Part shown: positions 7,028-11,597 of the stretch, piece by piece
Position numbering within the stretch: the first letter of the stretch is position 1
How the letters are laid out: each line of letters opens with the position of its first letter
From: JACKCP01 sp051744925
GTDB lineage: Bacteria > Desulfobacterota > Desulfobacteria > Desulfobacterales > JACKCP01
Length of the DNA: 11,597 nt
NCBI GenBank assembly: GCA_051744925.1
Contig: JBNJDM010000069.1
Span: 1-11,597 of the forward strand
Direction: 5' to 3'
Notes under the pieces: generated by a model
Told to the model about the DNA's origin: nothing
The model's database searches: none
What the model saw: only the letters and a program-made list of their open reading frames with translations
Made by a program: the position numbers and the translations under genes

Positions 7028-7816
7028 ATGTCAAAAAAAATTACAACAAAAACTTTTCTTAAGAAAAAAGAAACAGGCGAAAAAATTACTGCTGTTACAG
7101 CCTATGATTTCAGTTTTGCAAAGCTTGCTGATGAAGCCGGAATAGATATGATTCTTGTAGGAGATTCTCTTGGAATGGTTATGCAGGGGCATGCAAGCAC
7201 CATTCCTGTTACTATGGAAGAGATGATTTATCATACAAAGACTGTTGCAAGGGCCAATCCTTTTTGTATGATTGTAGCAGATCTGCCTTTTCTTTCTTAT
7301 CAGACCGATGTTTATACTGCTGTAGAAAATGCAGGGCTTCTTCTTAAAGAAGGTTTTGCCGAAGCTGTAAAACTTGAAGGCGGAGAAGATGTTGCTGATA
7401 AGATTAATGCAATTACAAGGGCTGGTATTCCTGTGCAGGGACATATAGGTCTTACTCCCCAGTCTGTTCATCAGATGGGAGGATTCAGAATACAAAGGGA
7501 TGAACAAAGAATTTTAAAAGATGCCAGGGCTGTTCAGGATGCAGGTGCTTTTTCTCTGGTTCTGGAAGGAATACCTTCAGGTATAGCAGAAAAAGTTACA
7601 AAAGAACTAAGCATTCCTACCATAGGAATAGGCGCAGGTGTTGACTGTGATGGTCAGATTCTTGTTATGCATGATCTACTTGGTCTGAACAGAGGTCATG
7701 TTCCTAAATTTGTGAAGAAGTATTCCAACCTGGGTGATCTTGCTGTAAAAGCTTTTGCTGAATATGCAAAAGAAGTTAAGGATGGTGCTTTTCCCGGAGA
7801 AGAGCACAGTTATTAG
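7028..7816 (+). CDS. panB: 3-methyl-2-oxobutanoate hydroxymethyltransferase (ketopantoate synthase)
   Basis: A cytoplasmic TIM-barrel enzyme of 262 residues, typical for the family. It transfers a hydroxymethyl group from 5,10-methylenetetrahydrofolate to 2-oxoisovalerate, the first step to pantothenate and CoA. Visible landmarks are VTAYD (23-27), VGDSLGMVMQGH (44-55) with the Mg2+ ligand Asp46, VADLPF (83-88) with the second ligand Asp85, KLEGG (about 115-119), PVQGHIGLTPQS (about 136-147), LEGIP near 180 carrying the catalytic Glu, and GIGAG followed by CDGQILVMHDLLGL. The Shine-Dalgarno sequence is weak (CGGGA, about nine bases upstream). The gene stands alone: neither panC nor panD is next to it, although panB is often clustered with panC. 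It is divergent from hisS and ends facing ahcY at a shared hairpin. Confidence 0.97.
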   Translation: MSKKITTKTFLKKKETGEKITAVTAYDFSFAKLADEAGIDMILVGDSLGMVMQGHASTIPVTMEEMIYHTKTVARANPFCMIVADLPFLSYQTDVYTAVENAGLLLKEGFAEAVKLEGGEDVADKINAITRAGIPVQGHIGLTPQSVHQMGGFRIQRDEQRILKDARAVQDAGAFSLVLEGIPSGIAEKVTKELSIPTIGIGAGVDCDGQILVMHDLLGLNRGHVPKFVKKYSNLGDLAVKAFAEYAKEVKDGAFPGEEHSY

Positions 7817-7878
7817 GCGGTTCAGGTTAAACCCCGTATTTTTTTCAGAGTAAAGTTTAAAAATCAGAATAAAATAAT

Positions 7879-7904
7879 AAGAGGGGTAAAAAATTACCCC
7901 TCTT
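7879..7904. terminator. Shared convergent terminator of panB and ahcY
   Basis: An 11-bp stem (arms 7879-7889 and 7894-7904, core GAGGGGTAA/TTACCCCTC) closes an AAAA loop. It lies 62 bp after the panB stop and 6 bp after the ahcY stop. The flank is T-rich in both directions (TTTAAGTTTT on the plus strand; TATTATTTTATT on the minus), so one hairpin likely serves both genes. Confidence 0.85.
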
Positions 7905-7910
7905 TAAGTT

Positions 7911-9335
7911 TTAATATCTGTAATGGTCTGGCTTGAAAGGTCCGTCTACTGAAATACCAAGATATCCGGCCTGTTCTTTTGTAAGTTTAGTAAGTCCGAT
8001 ATTGAGCCTGTCCAGGTGAAGTCTTGCAACCTCTTCATCAAGCTCTTTTGAAAGTGTGTATACCTTTTTCTCATGAGTTTTTGTAGCAAGTTCTATTTGT
8101 GCAAGTGTCTGGTTTGTGAAGCTTGCACTCATAACAAAACTTGGATGTCCTGTTGCACATCCGAGGTTTACAAGTCTTCCTTCTGCAAGAACAATTATGG
8201 ATTTTCCTGATTTAAGAGTCCATTTGTCAACCTGGGGCTTTATTGTGTCTTTTGTGCAGTCAGAGCTTTTTTCAAGATACGACATTTCGATTTCATTGTC
8301 GAAGTGACCGATGTTGCAGACTATAGCTTCGTGGCGCATTCTTTCCATATGTTCTCCTCTGAGAACATGGTAGTTACCAGTTGCTGTTACAAAAATGTCG
8401 CCTGTTGGAACAATATCTTCAAGAAGGCAAACCTGGAAACCGTCCATTGCAGCCTGAAGAGCGCATATCGGATCTATTTCTGTTACAACGACCCTTGCGC
8501 CGTAGCCTTTCATTGATCTTGCGCAGCCTTTTCCTACATCCCCGTATCCGCAGATTACTACAGTTTTGCCTGCTATCATTACGTCTGTAGCTCTTTTAAT
8601 ACCGTCAGCCAAAGATTCCTGGCATCCGTAAATATTGTCGAATTTAGATTTTGTCACAGAATCATTTACGTTTATTGCAGGAAAAAGTAATTCTCCTTTG
8701 TGCTGGAGCTGATAAAGCCTGTTTACACCTGTTGTAGTCTCTTCTGAAACACCTTTTATGTTTTGTGAAAGTTTTGTCCACTTTTGCGGATCTTTTTTAA
8801 AAGTTGCCTTAAGTCTTTCATAAAGTTTAATTTCATCTGCAGCTTCATGCTCAGCATCCAGAAGGGATGGGTCTTTTTCGATTTTTACGCCTTCATGAAC
8901 CATTACAGTGGCATCTCCGCCATCATCAACAATAAGATCCGGTCCTGATCCGTCAGGCCAGGTAAGAGCCTGCTCAGTACACCACCAGTATTCAGCAAGG
9001 TTCTCGCCTTTCCACGCAAATACTGCGGCAGATCCGTTTTTTGCTATTGCGGCAGCTGCATGGTCCTGGGTTGAAAATATATTGCAGGATGCCCATCTTA
9101 CGTCTGCGCCAAGTGCTGTAAGAGTCTCAATAAGCATTGCGGTTTGAATTGTCATATGAAGACTGCCAGTAATTTTAAGTCCTGCAAGAGGTTTTTCTTT
9201 TCCGTACTTTTCCCTTGCATTCATAAGTCCGGGCATTTCAGGTTCGGAAATTATCATTTCCTTATTTCCAAAATCTGCCTGGCTTAAGTCTGCAACCTTA
9301 TGTTTAAGGCTCAGATCGAGTTCTAAAAAGCTCAT
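7911..9335 (-). CDS. ahcY: Adenosylhomocysteinase (SAH hydrolase)
   Basis: A cytoplasmic NAD-dependent enzyme of 474 residues that reversibly splits S-adenosylhomocysteine into homocysteine and adenosine, relieving product inhibition of methyltransferases. Substrate and catalytic landmarks are the DDGGD block (137-141), VSEETTTGV (196-204), and NDSVTKSKFDN (224-234) with Lys229 and Asp233, followed by Cys238; these match human Lys186, Asp190 and Cys195. The NAD-binding loop is GYGDVGKG (263-270). The C-terminal KPDHYRY contributes the residues that close the neighbouring subunit's NAD site. A segment of about 40 residues near 150-190 is the insertion common in proteobacterial and plant enzymes and absent from the 432-residue human protein. 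AGGAG nine bases before the ATG supports the start. It follows the regulator gene by 21 bp and is almost surely co-transcribed with it. Its product adenosine is the expected substrate of the kinase at the left edge. Confidence 0.98.
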   Translation of the reverse strand: MSFLELDLSLKHKVADLSQADFGNKEMIISEPEMPGLMNAREKYGKEKPLAGLKITGSLHMTIQTAMLIETLTALGADVRWASCNIFSTQDHAAAAIAKNGSAAVFAWKGENLAEYWWCTEQALTWPDGSGPDLIVDDGGDATVMVHEGVKIEKDPSLLDAEHEAADEIKLYERLKATFKKDPQKWTKLSQNIKGVSEETTTGVNRLYQLQHKGELLFPAINVNDSVTKSKFDNIYGCQESLADGIKRATDVMIAGKTVVICGYGDVGKGCARSMKGYGARVVVTEIDPICALQAAMDGFQVCLLEDIVPTGDIFVTATGNYHVLRGEHMERMRHEAIVCNIGHFDNEIEMSYLEKSSDCTKDTIKPQVDKWTLKSGKSIIVLAEGRLVNLGCATGHPSFVMSASFTNQTLAQIELATKTHEKKVYTLSKELDEEVARLHLDRLNIGLTKLTKEQAGYLGISVDGPFKPDHYRY

Positions 9336-9356
9336 AAAATAATTCTCCTTAAATAA

Positions 9357-10274
9357 TTAAAATAGTTTTACTGATTTTGTTATATTCAGAGTCAGTCCTG
9401 TTGAAAGGACATGCTCTGTTTTTGCAGTGACTCTTAAACCGTTTTTCTCAAGTATTTTTTCAACATAATCGTGGTTGAATCCGAGCCATCTGTCTCCGTA
9501 TTCTGTTCTGAGTGCCTCCATCTTATGTTTTGCAAATTCTGCAAAAATAAAAATTCCGCCGGGTTCAAGAATTCTTGAAACTTCACGTATACCTTCTTCA
9601 GGATTTGTAAGGTGATGAAGAACCATTGATATCACAGCAAGATCTGCTTCATTGTCTCTCATGGGGAGGTGTTCCAGTTCACCTAGTCTGAGATCTGCCA
9701 AAAGACCGTTTTTCCGAAGTCTTGTTTCTGCTTCCCCCAGCATTTCAGGTGAGCAGTCAACTCCGATCATTTTTTCTGCATATGGTCCCATTCTGCATAA
9801 AAGCTCGCCTGTCCCGCATCCCAGATCAAGCCCGGTTTTGCTGTTTTCCATAAGTTCTGTTATTGCAGCATTGAGATCGAAATCTCCGAGAAGTTCTTTT
9901 TTCATTCCTTCCCATTGGGTGGCTACATTATCAAAAAAGTTTGCAGTGTGTTTTTTCTTTTTTTCTATTACTCTGTCTGTTTTTTTAAGATCTGCTTCAA
10001 GTACCGTATCAAGAATCATTACCGGAGAAAGGGCATTCATAATTTTTTTTCCGTCTCCTTTGTCTGCAACGGAATAAAATGCCCATACACCGTCTCTTCT
10101 GCATTTTAGAAGTCCGGCGTCAGTAAGTAGTTTAAGGTGTCTTGATATTCTTGACTGACCCATCTCCATTACTGTGACTATTTCATTTACGCTGAGCTCA
10201 TGAAAAAAGAGTATGTTTGCAAGTCTTATTCTTGTCGGGTCTGCAAGTGCTTTTAAGTATATTGATATATCCAT
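9357..10274 (-). CDS. sahR: ArsR-family regulator fused to a SAM-methyltransferase domain (SahR-like)
   Basis: A 305-residue two-domain protein. Residues 1-90 form an ArsR winged helix-turn-helix: ALADPTRIRLANIL (9-22), recognition helix MGQSRISRHLKLL (38-50), and wing CRRDGVWAFYSV (58-69). The metal-binding cysteines of classic ArsR/SmtB sensors are absent (ELSVNEI stands where ELCVCDL is expected). Residues 100-305 are a class I methyltransferase fold with motif I LDLGCGTGE (149-157), GVDCSPEML (171-179), SMVLHHL (216-222) and EPGGIF (237-242). This architecture next to ahcY matches SahR, the SAH-responsive regulator of methionine and SAM-recycling genes described in Proteobacteria. The methyltransferase fold presumably binds SAH as a ligand; whether it keeps catalytic activity is unknown. 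It is first in an operon with ahcY and is probably autoregulated. The name rests on domains and context, not on a search. Confidence 0.9.
   Translation of the reverse strand: MDISIYLKALADPTRIRLANILFFHELSVNEIVTVMEMGQSRISRHLKLLTDAGLLKCRRDGVWAFYSVADKGDGKKIMNALSPVMILDTVLEADLKKTDRVIEKKKKHTANFFDNVATQWEGMKKELLGDFDLNAAITELMENSKTGLDLGCGTGELLCRMGPYAEKMIGVDCSPEMLGEAETRLRKNGLLADLRLGELEHLPMRDNEADLAVISMVLHHLTNPEEGIREVSRILEPGGIFIFAEFAKHKMEALRTEYGDRWLGFNHDYVEKILEKNGLRVTAKTEHVLSTGLTLNITKSVKLF
10261..10274. promoter_or_regulatory. Imperfect dyad over the sahR start codon, possible operator
   Basis: ATTGATATATCCAT is a 14-bp palindrome with one mismatched pair, covering the first five codons of sahR and lying just downstream of the candidate promoter. 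ArsR-family proteins bind short AT-rich dyads, so an autoregulatory site is possible. AT-rich DNA yields such dyads by chance, and I have not matched it to a published SahR consensus. Confidence 0.25.
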
Positions 10275-10282
10275 ATTCCTTT

Positions 10283-10311
10283 ATATAATAATTAAGTGAT
10301 ATAATAGTCAA
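10283..10311 (-). promoter_or_regulatory. Candidate promoter of sahR-ahcY, very close to the start codon
   Basis: On the minus strand TTGACT (10306-10311) is 17 bp from TTATAT (10283-10288). This would start transcription at about the sahR ATG, giving a nearly leaderless mRNA. The heptamer ATATAAT (plus strand) occurs twice, at 10283-10289 and 10299-10305, so a second -10 one and a half helical turns upstream is possible, but it lacks a good -35. The only Shine-Dalgarno-like element (AAGGA, 10277-10281) is just two bases from the ATG. Confidence 0.45.
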
Positions 10312-10473
10312 GTAAATAATTCTTAGTTGCCATGAAAACTTGTTTTTTTTGTTTACCGGCCAATTAGCTGCTGAGCGAAAAATGTTTTTTTTCACCATTA
10401 TTAAGCCGGAATCAAAATTTAAATTTCAAAATATTTCAGTATTTCTGATGAAAAAAGTTAATCTTTTGTAGCT

Positions 10474-10498
10474 GGACAAAAAATTCTGTTTTTTGGCC
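10474..10498. repeat. A/T-rich hairpin with GG/CC clamp
   Basis: GG-a-CAAAAAA, loop TTCTG, TTTTTTG-g-CC: a 7-bp perfect stem extended by two G-C pairs past one mismatch. No T tract follows the right arm on the plus strand or the left arm on the minus strand, so it is not a typical terminator for either neighbour. Confidence 0.4.
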
Positions 10499-10681
10499 AA
10501 CCACCAATAAAAGAAAAACAGTTTTTTTCTTGTTTTATTAAGATATGTTTTAGTGTAACATTGCACATAAGCTTTGTAGCTTTTATAAAATAACTTTAGG
10601 ACTTAAGTTAGCAAATCCCTAAATTTTAGTCAGCATCCGGATATAAATATAAATCATTATAAAATCTGAAACTGGTCAATC

Positions 10682-10690
10682 TGGTATAAT
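10682..10690 (+). promoter_or_regulatory. Extended -10 element abutting the cheR start
   Basis: TGGTATAAT contains a consensus TATAAT (10685-10690) with the upstream TGN of extended -10 promoters. No -35 is evident 17 bp upstream (AAATCT). Transcription would begin about 6-8 bases later, on or just after the ATG at 10694, which implies a leaderless message. It may instead be a chance match. Confidence 0.4.
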
Positions 10691-10693
10691 TAA

Positions 10694-11521
10694 ATGTTAA
10701 AAATCAAGCCTAATGAGTATGAAATTCTTCGTTCTTTTATAAAAAGTAAGTGCGGTATAAATCTGGGTGAAAACAAATCTTACCTCATAGAAACCCGGCT
10801 TTCTGATCTGGTTCTTGAATACGGGTGCAGATCATATCTTGAATTTTATAAAAAAGCTGAAAAAGATCACTCTCTTATTGAACGTATAATAGATGCCATG
10901 ACCACAAATGAAACTTTCTGGTTTAGAGATACAGGTGTATGGAAGCAGATTGAAGATAGAATTATTCCCGGGATTGTTGATAAAGCTAAAAAAGAAAAAA
11001 AGTTTAGAGTATGGTTTGGCGCTTGTTCTTCAGGTCAGGAGGTATATTCTTTTCTTATGATGCTCAATGAATATCTTGAGAAACGAAATGAAAAAAGAAT
11101 TCTTGATTATTTTGAATTTACAGCAACTGATATTTCTCCGTCGGTTCTTTTTCATGCAAAGTCTGGCAGATATACCGGCATTTCGATTAAAAGAGGCCTT
11201 TCTGAATATTTTCGGAATCGTTATTTTACGCAGCAGGACAATGTCTGGAAATTTGATGATAATCTTAAGAAAAGAGTGGTGTTTAAAAAGCTTAATTTAC
11301 AGGATAGCTTATCATCACTTGGTAAGTTTAACCTTGTATTTTTAAGGAATGTTCTGATCTATTTTTCAATAGAGACCAAAAAAGAGATAATTGAAAAAAT
11401 ATCATATCAGATGATTCCAGGAAGTCCCTTGCTGCTTGGTTCTACAGAGTCTTTAAGGGATTTTACAAATAAATTTGAAATTATATCTGAAAAAAACATA
11501 GTAATTAATTATTTGAAATGA
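10694..11521 (+). CDS. cheR: CheR-type protein-glutamate O-methyltransferase
   Basis: A 275-residue cytoplasmic SAM-dependent enzyme that methylates glutamates on methyl-accepting chemotaxis receptors. The N-terminal all-helical CheR_N domain spans about 1-70 and ends at TTNETFWFRD (70-79), the family hallmark. The catalytic domain has RVWFGACSSGQEVYS (105-119) as motif I, ATDISPS (144-150) for SAM ribose binding, and FLRNVLIYF (216-224). Family members usually read GEEPYS where this has GQEVYS, so the Pro is replaced by Val. There is no C-terminal TPR extension or WxxW/NWExF tether. No other chemotaxis gene is visible, so this is an orphan in the window, possibly serving a separate Che-like pathway. 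No Shine-Dalgarno sequence precedes the ATG, but the N-terminal domain needs this start; the next Met is residue 69. Confidence 0.92.
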   Translation: MLKIKPNEYEILRSFIKSKCGINLGENKSYLIETRLSDLVLEYGCRSYLEFYKKAEKDHSLIERIIDAMTTNETFWFRDTGVWKQIEDRIIPGIVDKAKKEKKFRVWFGACSSGQEVYSFLMMLNEYLEKRNEKRILDYFEFTATDISPSVLFHAKSGRYTGISIKRGLSEYFRNRYFTQQDNVWKFDDNLKKRVVFKKLNLQDSLSSLGKFNLVFLRNVLIYFSIETKKEIIEKISYQMIPGSPLLLGSTESLRDFTNKFEIISEKNIVINYLK

Positions 11522-11597
11522 ATTTTTATAAATTTTTTTATGAATTACAAACAGCTTGATTTTTTTTAACTAGTGATTGGCCGAAAACTAGAATTTT

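Larger units (their letters stand above)
10275..10693. other. AT-rich intergenic region between divergent sahR and cheR
   Basis: About 420 bp with no credible coding sequence. It holds the sahR promoter at its left end, an A/T hairpin at 10474-10498, a second loose A/T-rich inverted repeat with AATAAAA and TTTTATT arms between about 10506 and 10540, a repeated word TTTGTAGCT (about 10465 and 10572), and an extended -10 element abutting the cheR start. I recognise no riboswitch, tRNA or known small RNA in it. Confidence 0.6.

Noticed and set aside
7031..7507. A 158-codon open frame on the minus strand within panB
   Set aside because: It lies wholly opposite the highly conserved panB, has a low-complexity Phe/Cys/Asn-rich composition, and no ribosome binding site was evident.
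9336..9356. SAH riboswitch upstream of ahcY
   Set aside because: Only 21 bp separate sahR and ahcY, too short for the aptamer. The sahR upstream region shows no recognisable SAH riboswitch pairing, and a protein regulator is present instead.
9652..10077. A 141-codon open frame on the plus strand opposite sahR
   Set aside because: Ser/Phe-rich product complementary to a recognisable coding frame; it has no known motif and no promoter.
10198..10398. A 66-codon open frame on the minus strand spanning the sahR promoter
   Set aside because: It overlaps the sahR start in another frame, its product is Lys/Asn/Ile-rich as expected of AT-rich noncoding DNA, and no ribosome binding site was found.
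11563..11590. CTAGT/ACTAG inverted repeat near the right edge as a cheR terminator
   Set aside because: The stem is only five base pairs with a long loop, no T tract is visible, and the window ends before the context can be judged.

Overview
The window is AT-rich chromosomal DNA with ordinary housekeeping genes. The set of genes suggests an anaerobic or marine bacterium of the Desulfobacterota (Deltaproteobacteria) type. The main reasons are an ArsR-methyltransferase regulator of the SahR kind joined to ahcY, separate glycine and sarcosine/dimethylglycine methyltransferases, and a Cys-rich HisRS. This placement is an inference; no rRNA or other phylogenetic marker is present. No mobile element, CRISPR array or phage gene was seen.

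Layout. 2-2201 (+): the end of a gene for a truncated PfkB-family sugar kinase (probable adenosine kinase), then glycine/sarcosine N-methyltransferase and sarcosine/dimethylglycine N-methyltransferase, closed by a perfect 20-bp hairpin terminator at 2258-2304. 2386-2563 (-): tRNA-Asn(GTT) with its own promoter and terminator. 2580-3542 (-): a CaCA-type cation/Ca2+ antiporter. 3692-6815 (-): a hisS-aspS operon with overlapping reading frames and a hairpin after aspS. 7028-7816 (+): panB, transcribed divergently from hisS. A shared convergent hairpin lies at 7879-7904. 7911-10274 (-): a sahR-ahcY operon. 10275-10693: a 419-bp AT-rich intergenic stretch. 10694-11521 (+): a stand-alone cheR methyltransferase.

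How the genes fit together. Two blocks at opposite ends of the window share one theme, the S-adenosylmethionine cycle. Three SAM-dependent methylations turn glycine into glycine betaine, a compatible solute, and release three S-adenosylhomocysteine (SAH). AhcY splits SAH into homocysteine and adenosine, and an adenosine kinase would pull that reversible reaction forward by removing adenosine. The ArsR-methyltransferase protein directly upstream of ahcY is the likely SAH-sensing regulator. A second theme is translation. AspRS carries the His and Gly that mark non-discriminating enzymes, which predicts that Asn-tRNA(Asn) is made by transamidation, and tRNA-Asn lies nearby. The most interesting leads are the betaine/SAM-cycle module, the promoter architecture of sahR, and the non-discriminating AspRS.
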